A stretch of 64,000 nucleotides of DNA, taken from NCBI GenBank assembly GCA_003996215.1, contig QJPP01001905.1, positions 1 through 64,000 of the forward strand. The letters are read 5' to 3'. Positions 9,945 through 21,539 of the stretch are shown here, one piece after another. Every line of letters begins with the position of its first letter. Position 1 is the stretch's first letter. The notes beneath the pieces were generated by a model. The model searched no databases and was not told the origin of the DNA. It saw only the letters and a program-made list of their open reading frames with translations. The translations under genes were made by a program, and so were the position numbers. This DNA is from Jaltomata sinuosa. Its lineage: Eukaryota; Streptophyta; Magnoliopsida; Solanales; Solanaceae.

Positions 9945-11575
9945 AATAATATTAACTAATTAGATATTTCTAGCTCAATTAGGAGAACTAAGTACAGCTA
10001 AATGAGGCTACAAGTAGTTCACAATCTTCTAGATCAAACTACTAGATGAGGGTTAACGCACCAAATTCTTGTTAACTAATCTTTACCGACCTCAATTTTC
10101 CTCTTCCGAGCTTAAATTAAAGTAAATGGACAATTTCTAAGGATAGCTAATTCCTTTGAAATATTAAAGAACAAGAATAATAAAAGAAACATTACTCACT
10201 CCATTAGATATAAAAAACATTCACTATATAAGCAAAATAAGAGATTTAATTCATACCTTGATAACGACTATTTACATGAAAAAGACTAAAGTCAAGGAAT
10301 AAAATACTACACATTTATTATTATTATATATATATATATCATATTTAGCAAGGGATTAAATAAATGAGAAAAAAAAGGAAATGCTCAACAAAATCGTCAA
10401 GTCTTCAATCCCCAAATGTGAGTGCGAGAACCCTAACTAAAAAGACTCTTGTATTTTGACAAAGATACCTTCCAAAATGAGTTGGGTCAAAGTTTTATGT
10501 GTTTTGGATCCAAGGATATGTGAAATTCTAGTTTTTTCTACTTCTTCCCACTCAGGAACAATAAATCCCAATCGTGCAGAACAAGATGCACAACGTATTT
10601 GCTTATCATCAACAAAAGAGGAATGGCCATCTGCTTGTTCACCAAGTATGGAATGGACTGCTCCAATGTCTCGTTGAGAAGATGTGAGAGGGGATGCACC
10701 ATATTTTTCTTTCCAAGGCCTTGACCAAAAAGGTGTAGCACATAATTGTTGCTCACTAAAACCTTCTCCAAAAAAGTGTAGCACCTAGTTGTTACTCGCT
10801 AAAACCTTTACCAAGAAGGTGAAGCATCAAGTGGTTCCTTTAAAATTATTGGATAGTGTTTATATAAGCTTGGTGTTATATTGATACCACTTTCACTCTT
10901 TTGTGAACCTACAAAAAAAATCTTAGAACGTGCACTCTTTCATGCAAGATTATAGCATCAAAGGCAAAAACATTATCTTGGTTTATCTAGCCTTATTTGA
11001 TATTTCATCTATGGAATGGATATACTCCTTGAAGTCTGGTTTCTGTAACTTCAAACGGCTCATGATTTGGATTTTCTAAGCTCAAGATACAAATATTTTG
11101 ATAAAAGTACACAAAGATGTGAAATCAGCATTTCAGATGTCTGGTCAACAAGAAAAATTAATTCATGTCAATTGGGATCAAATTTTGCTGTGAATTTTAA
11201 GTACGTTGTAGACCCCCTAGTCTAGTTTTGAAACAAATCAAAAAAATTATTTTTTGGACACCCAAGTAACGAGTAATAAATTTGTTCTTGCAAGTGTGCA
11301 AAGTTTAAAGCGTCATAAAATTAGAATTTGTAAATCAACTTGAAGGAGTTACTTATAGAAATTCAGAAAGCCTTTGTCTATGATATTTAATAAGATTATA
11401 GTTTTGAAATTTTCTTTTCAACTGAATAGGAGGCTCATAATTTAGATGCTCCTTTATTGAGTTATGGGTTTTATAACACAGTTGTACAAAGCTGATGAGT
11501 CAAGCAATGAAGAATCTAAGCTATTTGCTATTCAGATATCCCTACAAAAAATAAAATTTCTTGTGAAGACTCTCT
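9945..11575. other. Unassigned AT-rich sequence
   Basis: No recognisable gene or repeat family. It holds a (TA)n run at 10325-10339 and a 43-bp tandem repeat at 10719-10841. Opposing open frames of about 75-115 codons around 10437-10784 overlap each other and partly cross the tandem repeat. I see no domain in them. The right edge abuts the X pol remnant. Confidence 0.5.
10719..10841. repeat. 43-bp tandem repeat, about 2.9 copies
   Basis: Units start at 10719, 10762 and 10805 with CCTT(G/C)(A/T)CCAAAAA(G)GTGTAGCA. The first two are both exactly 43 bp; the third is more diverged and incomplete. It lies in otherwise single-copy-looking DNA. Confidence 0.85.
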
Positions 11576-11940
11576 CTCTCCAGAGGGTTGGTAGTGTTGC
11601 TTATCTATTAGCTTTGCCTCCGATATTTTCATCTATGCATCAAGTCTTCCATGTATCATTTTAGAGGCGTTATGTTCCAAATCAGTCACATGTATTGCAG
11701 TGGGATACAGTGCAGTTGGATGAGAGTTTGACCTTTATTGAGGAGATGATAGCTATTCTAGCCAGGGATGTCAGGATATTAAGGTCTATAAAGATTCCCG
11801 TGGTTAAGGTTCAGTAGAGGCACCATCTGATTGAGGAGGCTACCTGGGAGACTGGGAGAGAGATGCAAGCTCAGTATCCGCATCTATTTGATATTTTAGG
11901 TACTCCCTCCTTCTTGACTTTAGAGGACAAAATACTTTTT
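11576..11940 (+). pseudogene. pol: X pol remnant: integrase C-terminus with chromodomain-like end (left copy)
   Basis: Integrase inserts the cDNA into the chromosome, and chromodomain-type ends are thought to direct where. Visible here are RVGSVAYLLALPPIFSSM, HQVFHVSF then a stop, YVPNQSHVLQWDTVQL, ILARDVRILRSIKIPVVKV and a TAG in place of the Trp of QWRH. EEATWETGREMQAQYPHLF then matches the chromodomain-like tail of plant chromoviruses. The 5' boundary at about 11576 is abrupt, so most of pol is gone. It is followed by a short purine tract (TAGTGGATGA) and the X LTR. At least two stops. Confidence 0.75.
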
Positions 11941-11953
11941 TGGTAGTGGATGA

Positions 11954-14302
11954 TGTAATGACTCTTTCGGTTATTCCCGCATTTTTACTTTTTTAGTATT
12001 GTTATAGCTTGCATATCGTGTCCCCAAGTCCATTATGACTTACTGGGACTGGTGGTTTGATTCCTGGGCCATTTATTAGGTCGTTATGACTATTTCCATG
12101 TTTTAGAGTCTTAACTTAGGAAATTGTTGACTTTAGTTAACATTCCTAGCAAACATGCTTGGAATCAAATTTTGACAGTTTTGATAGCTTTGGAGCGTGG
12201 ACTTTGGTCTAGTTAGACCCTTTGTCAGGGTTTAGGAGCTTTTGATTTTGTTTTATCCTACTTTTTATGTTTTAAGGCCAGTTTGGCTTGAAAGTTTGAC
12301 TTTGGTCAACATTCGAAGAAGACGGCCTCGAACAAGAATTCTGTCAGTGTTGTTACCTCTGGAATGTCAACTTTGGGCTAGAGAGACCTTTGGTTCAGGT
12401 CCTGAGGCTTCCAGACTCATTTTGGGGTGTTGGGTTTCATTTTGGTTAAAGATTAGTTTTGGGTGTGGGTCCCACTTTTTATTTAGACGATGTTTGTTGG
12501 ATGTTTGATCGATTCCGTTGAGTCCAGGATGCCATTTCTAGTTCGATAGCATATTTGTTTGTGCACACAGAGTCCTGGATGAGTTCTTTGGCCCCATCCA
12601 GTGACTTTTTCCCTTAAGTTTTTTGTTGGTTATATGTGTTGTAGAGTGGATTGAGCCATTGCAGGGCTGGTAGGTTGATTTTGAGCCATTCGTCTATTGA
12701 TTGTATTCTATCATATCATCATTATTATGTAAAAAGGTTTTTTGCATTTGATTTACTACTATTATGGTTGCGGGCCTAACTATCACCAGTTTTCGAAACA
12801 TTACATGGCCTCGAGGGACTCGCTTTCAGTTATAAATGGCTTGAAAATGGATTTAAACTTGTTTTATGGATCTTCTTAAAGTAAAAGAGATTTTATGAAG
12901 AGTTTTCACACTGATTCTAGACTCGGCTGAGCTAGAGTGCTAGACACATTTGACACTGATTTTGAACTAATACTAGTGTCAGCTGGGCCAGAGGGCTGGA
13001 CCTGTTTTCTACTGATTTTGATACGATACTAGGCTCGGCTGGACTAAAGCACTAGAAATGAATTTTCTATTGATTTTAGACCTGGATAGATCTGGGCATG
13101 GTTATTGAGGTATTGAGAGTTGTATGTGGATACGGAAACCTCTATGGAGCTTGCCGATCTGGACTAGGGGCTATGGGCCAAGAGTGCTAGAGGAGGGGTA
13201 TACGGGGGAGTAAAGGTATTTGAGGTAAGCCTTCCATGGGTCCTACCTACTGGGCTTACAGGCATCGGAGGAGGTGCATATGATACCACCTGGCATTTCG
13301 TGGCATATTATACATTATTTGCGTTCCACCCTTGTTTGCTGGTTGTTAAGTGTATGCTTCGATAGTATGGGATGTTGGAGGGTTTGTTTTAACGTGTATG
13401 TATTCTTCGGGTGTATGGGTGCCCGTTGGGACTATAGGTAGATTAGCTTACTTAATCATTTATAGTTCTGGTGAGTTTTCTGTTCAGATCATCCTTACCT
13501 TGTGAATTATTCTCTTAGTATGATTATGTGAAGTTACTTTCCCTTCCCTCTCTTTATTTGAGGTTACCGGTATACTGCCATATTCATTAAACTTTTTTTA
13601 TATATATTATTGTTGTAAGGATCCTGGTGCATTCTCTACTACTTCACCTGTGTTCTATGATATATATTTGTTGTGTCTACCATAGTATACTTGTTTTTCC
13701 TTGTGTTTTATATATTGCTAGCTTCCTTGTGTTTTCCTCAATTTTTTTTCGTGAATATTTCTTTATTATCTACTATTTACTGCTCTTAAATCTTATATAT
13801 GCTCAGTCGGCCTATGATGCCTACTGGGTACCCGTTGCTTGCAATTGGTGCTCATAATACACTTCTGCATGTTCCTGGTGCAGATCCTAGTGTGAGCTAT
13901 CGCTGCTGATCGCACAGACTCGTGTAGCTTCTGGGCATCCGAGACGTAAGGTGAGATCATGGCGACCAGGATTTGCTTTATCTCTTCTTTTCTACTATGT
14001 ACTCTTTTGCTATTCAGAGACAGTTGTATATTCTAATTTTGTACCCTCTAGTACTCTGTATACTTAGTAGTGGCTTCTATACTATGATACCAGGTCGTGG
14101 GATGGTTTAGGTTCCTTATATATGCATATATTTTAGGTTGTCTTCTCTTTTTATGTCTTCTTTACATTCTTCTGCTTATTACTCTATCTTGTACATGCTT
14201 CGCTTCTTGAGTGGCCCATTACTAATCGTTCCGGGCTACGGGGACTGGTTCTCCTTCAGGGGGTTATAGGTGCCATCATGACCTGTGAAATTAGGTCATG
14301 GA
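11954..14302 (+). repeat. X LTR, left copy
   Basis: About 2.35 kb, starting TGTAATGACTC and ending near GGTCATGGA (GGGTCATGACA in the right copy), five bases before a tRNA-Met primer site. It is collinear throughout with 49844-52179. Because pol end precedes it and gag follows, it is both the 3' LTR of one body and the 5' LTR of the next. Confidence 0.85.
12910..13095 (+). repeat. Short tandem repeat inside X LTR
   Basis: Four diverged units starting at 12910, 12955, 13011 and 13069, each ACTGATTTT(G/A)... then CTCGGCTGG(G/A)C(T/C)AGAG and CTAGACA. The period is 45-58 bp. The same array is in the right LTR at about 50799-50985. Confidence 0.65.
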
Positions 14303-14306
14303 AGCT

Positions 14307-14318
14307 TGGTATCAGAGC
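14307..14318 (+). other. X primer binding site (tRNA-iMet)
   Basis: TGGTATCAGAGC, a perfect 12-base complement to initiator tRNA-Met, just after the left X LTR. Confidence 0.9.
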
Positions 14319-14517
14319 TTAGGTTCACCAGTGTCATCGGTATATGAGCTAATGTCCAGTAGAGTCCTGTTGGTCAGGGTAGAGATGTCCGTACCCTATC
14401 TTTGGGAGGCTATAGTGGAATTTTAGGAAACATAACTCTTTTCTTGCTTCTACTTCGTGCATCGTATCCTAGATGGTTTCCTGCAAATCTCATTTTTTCT
14501 AGTTTACTCTTCTGCAT

Positions 14518-14860
14518 ATGGCTCGTATGAGATCTTTGGCAGCGGACGAGGGCGATCAATTAACACATGCACACCTGACTCCAGCTAGGTGTCAGGGTTG
14601 TCATAGAGGCAGAGGTTTTGTACGTGCCTGAGTAGTGGCACCAGTTAGAGCTCCTAAGGCCAAGGTTGAACTCGAGTTAGTTCCAGATCAACAGCATGTG
14701 GACCAGGGGCAGCCCAGGTGCCACCAGGGCCAGTTGTAGCATATGTATTCGCACCAGCCCCATCTTTTTCATCAGATATCCGAGGTTTGCTTCTTTAATT
14801 AATGGGTATGGTTAGGGGTCAACCTTCAGATATAGAACAAACTTGCGCTCAGGGGGCAGC
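14518..14860 (+). pseudogene. gag: X gag, N-terminal fragment
   Basis: The ATG at 14518, 200 bases after the primer site, opens MARMRSLAADEGDQLTHAHL, an Arg-rich start like other gags of this group. A stop follows after GRGFVRA, the frame continues VVAPVRAPKAKVELELVPDQ, and further stops follow GQL, FFN and VNLQI. It ends at 14860, where the Y1 3' LTR begins. The gag core, zinc knuckle, protease and nearly all of pol are missing from X until the short piece at 49708. Confidence 0.65.
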
Positions 14861-16286
14861 TATCACTCCCCGAGGCTAACCCCTAGACGTAACCCGGGGT
14901 CTAGGATTATGAGTGACCACAAGCTAACCCTGAATCTGGCATATCACAAGCATTTTGAAAGAATAATAAACAAGCGGAAGCATAAATAAATAAAGCATAT
15001 AATCTAAAAAGAATTCAACTGAGAATATCTAAACAAATAACTGTCTGAAAAGCAGAACAATCTAAGTTAACTTAGTCTGACACTATGTATGAAAGCCTCT
15101 AATTCTGATGAACTGCTGGGACAAGACCCCAGCTAACTCTATAATACTTAGAATAGGGACAAACTGACTAACTCAAAAAGCATGTAAAGATATGTCCTCA
15201 GATGATAAGGACTCACCACTGACTGATGTTGAGGTGCGACAGATACAAACTAATCACGTGGCTGATTCTGAGAATCTGAACCTGCATCATGATAGGATGC
15301 ATCACATGGAGTATGCGCCAGTACTTGAATTATACTGAGCATGAGGGATATGCAAAGATGACTGAATATGTAAAAATGCTAAAATACTGATAAAATACAG
15401 TACATATGCCCAAAATATAGTCATGCATAAAAGAACTAAAATGCAAGAATAATCTGAAACATACTAAAACTGAGAATAAACATAATCTGAGGGCCTGAGG
15501 TACAATAGTGAAACTGATACTGTGGGAGAGTCTATTAACCGACATAAACCACGTGAACTAAATGTGGAGTCCGATGTATACACCCCATCGAGAGGACTCA
15601 ATATACCTTGCCAGGTTATAAAGGCATGGCTGATGTGATCACTAGTTCTAAGGCCCAACTAAGGGGTTAAATAACCTATGGTGGCACATAGTTCTTGGAG
15701 TTTAGTGTACGCTGAACCCTAGTCCAACTCGATGCTAAATACTATTCCCAAACTGAACACTGATAGTTCATTTAAAACTCAGAATCTGGATTTTTGAGAC
15801 AGAACTAAACTGGTCTGAAATCACTATTTTTCTGAAAAGTTGTAGTAAGCTGAAGCTGGTTAATTTCTGCTCTTTAAACTCAACTGGTAGTCTAAGTTTG
15901 GATATTCAAGAAAACAAATTCATTAGGAAATACTACAGTTTAAGGCTAGATTTTTGATTTCCTCAAAATCTTGTAAAAATCCATGCAGTTCAATAACATT
16001 AATATATAATTCGTTAAAATAGAATGAAAACCATGTAATGAACGTAAGAATGATTTTCCATAACAATCAACATAAGAGGGTAAGAACCCTTATTTCTAAA
16101 ATCAAAAAGATTTAATGAAAAAGCCTGAGGTTTTGGGCATAAGGGCTAACTAAACCCTTACTGAATACCCACATACCTAGTAGAAGATGATTCCTGAATT
16201 GGGGACAAAGTTCTGAAGCCTTGGAGGAGAAAACCTTAAGCCAGAGAGCGTTCTATCTATTTTTTTGAACTTGAATTGATAGATTG
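14861..16286 (-). repeat. Y1 3' LTR, truncated by W insertion and deletion
   Basis: Collinear with 38284-39702 of the middle LTR and with 48191 onward. It starts TATCACTCCCCGAGGC where TGTCACACCCC is expected, so the terminal dinucleotide is mutated. About 530 bp of the U3 side are lost next to W. Confidence 0.82.
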
Positions 16287-18405
16287 TGTAACACCCCGTA
16301 ATCCAAACCAGCTATTGAACTCTGAATCTAGAATTTTCTGCATTTTCTACAACTATAGTTAACCACAGGCAGCAACATAGGCATCGTAGCTCAGATGGCC
16401 TGTGGGGTGCCCCGTGGGAACCAAACAGTGAGATTATGATATGTTTGCCTCAGCCCGACTGGCGGTCACGATGGGCATCACAGGTGCGATGACATGTGGG
16501 AACCAGCCGTTAGGATCTCCCAGCAGTTCTTTCCCCCATCACCTCAGTTTCCCCAATGGCTAGGCCACGGGTGTTGTATGTACGATGACCCATAGGTGCA
16601 AGCCATCGGATTAATCCAGATATTTTTCCCCTTGTCCGCCCTTCCTCGACGGGCAACCCCATGGGCGTCGCAGTTGCAACGGACCATGGGAGCTCATCGT
16701 CGGAATAGTCCAGTAGACCCAGCTTAAAGAACCCCTGCTCGACGTCTTGGCCGATGGGCCGTCGTGGGCACGACGCTCGTCGGGCAACCCGTGAGATGAC
16801 GTTTCCTGCAACTTTTTATTCTTAAGTCAGGGGTAAATTATTCTTTTCCCCCATTCTTTAATTCCTAAGTGAGGTTGTTTTGACCCCTTATTTTGTAGGG
16901 TTTCTACCCCATTTAGCTTAAGACTCTCATTATCCCTCATTCATCTACCAAATTGGGAAAAGAACTCCTTCAAGCTCCAAGTTCAAGCCTCCTTTTCTTT
17001 TCAATTTCGTTTGGATTAGCTTTAAGTAAGGTATGTGGGTATTCAATAAGGGATTCATTTCATCCATATTCCCAAAACCCCCAGATTCTGTTTTGATTTC
17101 ATGAACTTTCAAATTAGGGTTCTTACCCAAATTCTTATGGGTTTTGCTATAAATTGTCTTCTCATGATTTTATTATGAAATTACCATTAAATTACATGAT
17201 TTTGCATGGTTTTTTACATGTGAACTCCTATTTCATGAATTGAAGGAAAATTATGGAAAATTCTACATGCATGAATTGATTTAAGTAAATTGGGTATTTG
17301 ATAGCATGTTTTTCATGAATCTCAAGGAAGTGCATGCCTAGTTCCTATATTCTATGAAAGTATAAATTATTATAAAATTAAACTAGAGTCATGCAAGTTA
17401 TCAAGTTATGAACTAGTATGCAAGACAAGACACCCGATGTGCCATCAATGCTCATGAATCATTTTCTAAACTAATGTTCGTGATTAGTATGAAGATCTGG
17501 GTTATGAAGATGTTTATGACCAAGCTTTGACTTCTAGATATTTCACATGTATGTGAGCCCTATGCTATATATGTTTTGGGAGTAGTATTTAACAACGAGC
17601 GACGAGGGTTCTACATAACTCAAGTCCAAAACTACGTTGCTGTCGTAGGTTGCCCTCTGTGGCTTATGAAAGGATCCTTATGACATGGTTCTAACCTTGG
17701 CCAGTTAGCACAACCTTTTTAGTGTGGGTGCATGTCACTGGACTCCATGTAGCTCAGCATGGTTTATGTTGGTTAAGAGAAACTCCCACATATTATTTTC
17801 AAGCTATGAAGCTATATGATACTCTACTTTGAATCTTGACTTTACTTCATATTTTATGTCTTATATCTTAATATTTACACATGCTATCTATTTATATGAA
17901 CCATCTCATTTTAAGCATGTTTTATGTATGTTTTTATTATGATCATGCATAACTCACATACTCAGTACATCCTATAGTACTGCCGCATATTTTGCGCTAC
18001 ATCCTCTTGATGATGAAGATTCAGGTTCCCTCCCTCAGGCACATGGCTAGAGACTGCAGGCCATTCCAGTCAGTGTTGATTTGTCCTTATTGTTCGAGGG
18101 CTAGCCATGATCCTAGTTAGTTTATGGTTGTTTACTTTTGTAATTCGGGTTAGCTAGGGTCTTGTCCTAGCAACTCCTTATGTCATGTGTAGAGACTTTT
18201 CAGACATAGACAGTGTTCGAGTCTCTCTTTTGAACCATGTTTCATTTTGAATTTATTATATATGGATTGGATTTGCCTAGTACTATTCATGCTTCCGCTA
18301 TGCTTTCTTATGAATACCTGAAAACGCTATGACCAAGGGTTAGCCTGGGGCACTCGTCGCCCCGGGTCCCGTTTTACGCCTAGAGGGTAGCCTCAGGGTG
18401 TGACA
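16287..18405 (+). repeat. W 5' LTR
   Basis: 2119 bp, TGTAACACCCCG to GGGTGTGACA. Compared with the truncated 3' copy at 23461, the two are clearly paired, with scattered substitutions throughout. It contains a palindrome cluster at 16370-16800. Confidence 0.88.
16370..16800 (+). repeat. Palindrome-rich U3 block of W LTR (GGCCCGTGGG / CGATGGGC words)
   Basis: Many short self-complementary GC-rich words around CCCGTGGG, CGATGGCC and GACGGGC, starting about 80 bp from the LTR start. The matching block in the 3' LTR is about 23540-23975. GC content is visibly higher than in the flanking AT-rich LTR. Confidence 0.65.
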
Positions 18406-18409
18406 AACA

Positions 18410-18421
18410 TGGTATTAGAGC
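18410..18421 (+). other. W primer binding site (tRNA-iMet, one mismatch)
   Basis: TGGTATTAGAGC, differing from the canonical TGGTATCAGAGC by one C-to-T change, four bases after the LTR end. Confidence 0.85.
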
Positions 18422-18615
18422 AACAGGTTCAAGAGTCCTAGGATGTTTGAAAGTTATATCAAGTAGAGTCTCTTTCATGGGTGTGAAGCGCGCCACACTT
18501 ATGAGAGGGAAGCTATGAGGTGTGTTAGAAAAACATCTCTTCTTTCTTTATCTATATCATACGATATAGTTTAAATCTATTAATCCTCTAATCCATTTCT
18601 TATGCATTTCAAATT

Positions 18616-19761
18616 ATGCCTCCTCGTCGTGCCATGCCTCATCGAGCCACCCAAAATGTTGATCCTTCGATTCCCTACCCCGAGGTCCTAAATGCAGAGT
18701 TCAGAAATACAATCCATATGCTAGCTCAGACTATGGCTGCCCAGGCCAATCAGCAGGCTCCTATCTCCGTCCACCCTCAAGGTGGAATAGGGGCCTGAGT
18801 TTGAGATATCATTCGCATGAACCCACCTGAGTTTTGGGGTTCGAAAGTTAGTGAGGATCCACAAAATTTCTTGGACGTGGAAAATAAGATCTTTGGTGTG
18901 ATGCAAGTGAGTGGTGTTGATGGTATCGAGCTAACTTCCTATCAACTCAAGGACGTGGCTCATATTTGGTTCACTCAATGAAAAGATGCGAGGGCTAGGA
19001 ATGTGGTCCCTGTGACTTGGAAATTTTTTTAGAAGGATTTTCTTAACTGTTTCTTCTCGAGAGAGTGGAGGAAAGCTAAGGTCGAAGAGTTCATGAATTT
19101 GAGGCAAGGTTCCATGACGGTTCAGTAGTACAGGTTGAAGTTCACCCAGCTTTCTAGGTATGCTCCTTCTATGGTGGCTGGCCCGTGGGATGAGATGAGT
19201 AAGTTTGTTTACAGAGTGTCATATTTGGTAAACAATGAGTGTAGGTCCGTGATGATTTTGGGTGACATGGATATTTCTCAACTTATGACTCATGCTCATC
19301 TAATCGAGGGAGACAAGTTGAGGGAGAAGGCAAGGAAGAACAAGCGGGTTAGATCGAAGAGTTCAAATTTTTTCCATCGGATGTCCGGAGGCGAACATCG
19401 CTCCTCATTTCAGAAGAAATCATCACGACCTGTTCATTATTCTGCTAGAGCCCCTACCCAAGCCCCCAGGCTTCGTCATGATAAGACTGGTAGAGGATTT
19501 GGTTCCTATTCACAGTCTCAGAGAAGTGTTGCAAAGGGATCTTCCCACCCTATCTGCAATAATTGTGGGAAAAATCACCCGGGAGAGTGTCATTATGGAA
19601 CACGTACATGCTTTGGGTGTGGACAGGCTGGAAACATAATTAGGGATTGCCCTTCAGCTAAGAAGGGGCAGGGAGGTAGTAGGACTCCGTCTGCTCCAAC
19701 AGCCCCAGGAGGTCGACCAACCCAGCAGGGCACTACTTCTAGTTCTGGTGGTCAGTGCTAG
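18616..19761 (+). pseudogene. gag: W gag with CCHC zinc knuckle region
   Basis: The ATG at 18616 opens MPPRRAMPHRATQNV, followed by EVLNAEFRNTIHMLAQTMAA, a stop at 18796 and the gag core: PPEFWGSKVSEDPQNFLD, LKDVAHIWFTQ then TGA where Trp is expected, and FMNLRQGSMTVQ then TAG. From 19135 a clean 208-codon stretch carries KFTQLSRYAPSMVAGP, MSKFVYRVSYLV and the basic linker. The nucleic-acid-binding knuckle is CFGCGQAGNIIRDC, in which the zinc-binding His is Asn. A preceding CNNCGKNHPGEC is intact. Gag would package the RNA. All pieces are in one frame, so stops and not frameshifts are the damage. Confidence 0.88.
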
Positions 19762-20232
19762 AACCACCTTTATGCCATGTCCTCTCGCTAGTACCAGGAG
19801 AGTTCACCGGACGTTGTTACTGATATGTTGAAAGTCTTTTCTCTCAATGTGTATGCTTTATTAGATCCGGGTTCCTCCTTGTCTTTTGTGACTCCTTATA
19901 TTGCTTGTAAGTTTGAGGTTTATCCGGATCATCTTTTAGAACCCTTCTGTGTTTCTACTCCTGTTGGTGAGTCAGTCCAAGACAAAAAAATCTACCAAAA
20001 TTTCCCTATCACAGTCCTTCGTAGAGTCACTTCAGTGGATCTAGTTGAGTTAGAGATGACTAATTTTGATGTTATTCTTGGTATGGATTGGTTGTATGCT
20101 TGTTATGCCTCGGTTGATTGTCGTACTCGAGTTGTCAGTTTCAAGTTTCCAAATGAACCTGTCTTAGAGTGGAAAGGTTGTCCCCATCCTCGAAGGGTCA
20201 TTTCATATCTTATCTTATGGCTAGGAAGATAA
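19762..20232 (+). pseudogene. W aspartic protease
   Basis: Same frame as gag after the TAG at 19759-19761. The active-site motif is ALLDPGSSLSFVTPYIA (catalytic Asp at about 19864), followed by LEPFCVSTPVGESV, VDLVELEMTNFDVILGMDWL (second conserved block) and RTRVVSFKFPNEPVLEWKG. A frameshift near 20178 breaks the link to reverse transcriptase. The protease cleaves the gag-pol polyprotein. Motifs are intact apart from the terminal frame change. Confidence 0.85.
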
Positions 20233-20260
20233 TTTCTAAAGGTTATGTTTATCATATAGT

Positions 20261-21050
20261 TTGGATTATGGACACGGAGTTCAAAACCCCATCCCTTCAA
20301 TCTGTTCCTGCTGTAATGAGTTTCTAGAAGTGTTTACCAAAGAATTGCCTGAAGTCCCTCCCGAGAATGACATTTACTTTGGGATAGATTTTCTTTCAGA
20401 TACAAATCCTATCTCTATTCCTCCCTATAAAATGGCTCATGTGGACCATAAAAAATTGAAGGATCAGTTGAAAGACCTCCTTGATAAGGGTTTTATTCGA
20501 CCTTAACATCTCTCCATGGGGTTCTCCAGTCTTGTTCGTGCAAAATAAAGATGGTTCCCTCAGAATGTGTATCGACTATCGTCAGTTGAACAAGGTCACA
20601 ATCAAGAACAAGTATCCCATTCCTAAGATTGATGACTTGTTCGATCAGCTTCAGGGTGCTAGTTTCTTATCCAAGATTGACCTTAGATCCGGTTATCATC
20701 AGCTTCATGTTAGAGAGCATGATATCCCAAAGATAGCCTTCAAAACTTGGTATGGTCATTATGAATTTGTGGTTATGTCTTTTGGTCTAACGAATTCTCC
20801 TGCAACCTTTATGGATTTGATGAACCATGTGTTCAAATAGTATCTAGATATATTTGTGATTGTTTTCATTGATGATATTCTTATCTACTCTCGGAGTGAG
20901 GAGGAGCATGTGGACCATTTGAGAGTTGTGTTGCAAACTCTCAAGGATCGATAGTTATTTGCTAAGTTTAGCAAGTGTGAGTTGTGGATGCATTCTATTG
21001 CTGTCCTAGGTCACATTGTGACTAGAGATGGTATTTGAGTTGTTTCTCAA
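20261..21050 (+). pseudogene. pol: W reverse transcriptase
   Basis: Copies element RNA into cDNA. The lead-in (ELPEVPPENDIYFGIDF, ISIPPYKMAHVD, DQLKDLLDKGFIRP) is in one frame. A shift near 20500 moves to the next, with SPWGSPVLFVQNKDGSLRM, CIDYRQLNKVTIKNKYPIP, LSKIDLRSGYHQL, and YEFVVMSFGLTNSPATF. A TAG at 20838 precedes YLDIFVIVFIDDILIYSR, which contains the catalytic Asp pair at about 20871-20876. Two more stops follow (TAG after LKDR; TGA after RDGI). The catalytic motif is preserved. Confidence 0.88.
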
Positions 21051-21539
21051 AAGATTGTGAAGGTTAAGATCTTGCCTAGACCTACCTCCCCATCCGATAT
21101 TCGAAGCTTTTTGGGTTTGTCTAGTTACTACAGGAGATTTGTAAAGGGGTTTTCTTCCATTGCTTCCCCTTTGACTCGGTTGACTCAGAAGAAGGTTAAA
21201 TTTCAGTGGTCTGATTTGTGTGAGAAGAACTTTCAGGAATTGAAGACTAGGTTAACCACAGCACCAGTGTTGGGTCTACCCGAGGGCCTAGATGACTTTG
21301 TTGTGTATTGTGATTCTTCTAGGATTTGTTTGTGTTAGGTGTTAATGCAGCGTGGTAAGGTGATTGCTTATGCTTTGAGACAACTTAAGATTTATGAGAA
21401 GAACTACCCTACTCATGATCTTGAGTTAGCGGTTGTGGTTTTTGCTTTGAAGATTTGGAGATACTACTTGTATGGTGTCCATGTGGATGTATTCACCAAT
21501 CATAAGAGTCTTCAGTATGTGATCAGTCAAAGGAATTGA
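21051..21539 (+). pseudogene. pol: W RNase H (RT connection and RNase H)
   Basis: Removes RNA from the RNA-DNA hybrid. Seen are FLGLSSYYRRFVKGFSSIA, the connection domain, then FVVYCDSSRICLC, a stop, RGKVIAYALRQLKIYEKNY, THDLELAVVVFALKIWRYYL and VFTNHKSLQYV. The first Asp and the Glu are there; the third acidic residue, normally in FTDHKSL, is Asn. A frame change at about 21536 leads into the integrase frame. Confidence 0.82.

Noticed and set aside
10437..10784. A 115-codon minus-strand open frame as a host gene.
   Set aside because: It overlaps other open frames on both strands and partly crosses a tandem repeat. No domain, start context or splice evidence supports it, so I left it as unassigned.
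14307..14318. TGGTATCAGAGC and its inverse at several places as pieces of tRNA-Met genes.
   Set aside because: Only the 12-base tRNA 3'-end complement is present, always 0-5 bases inside an LTR. These are primer binding sites.
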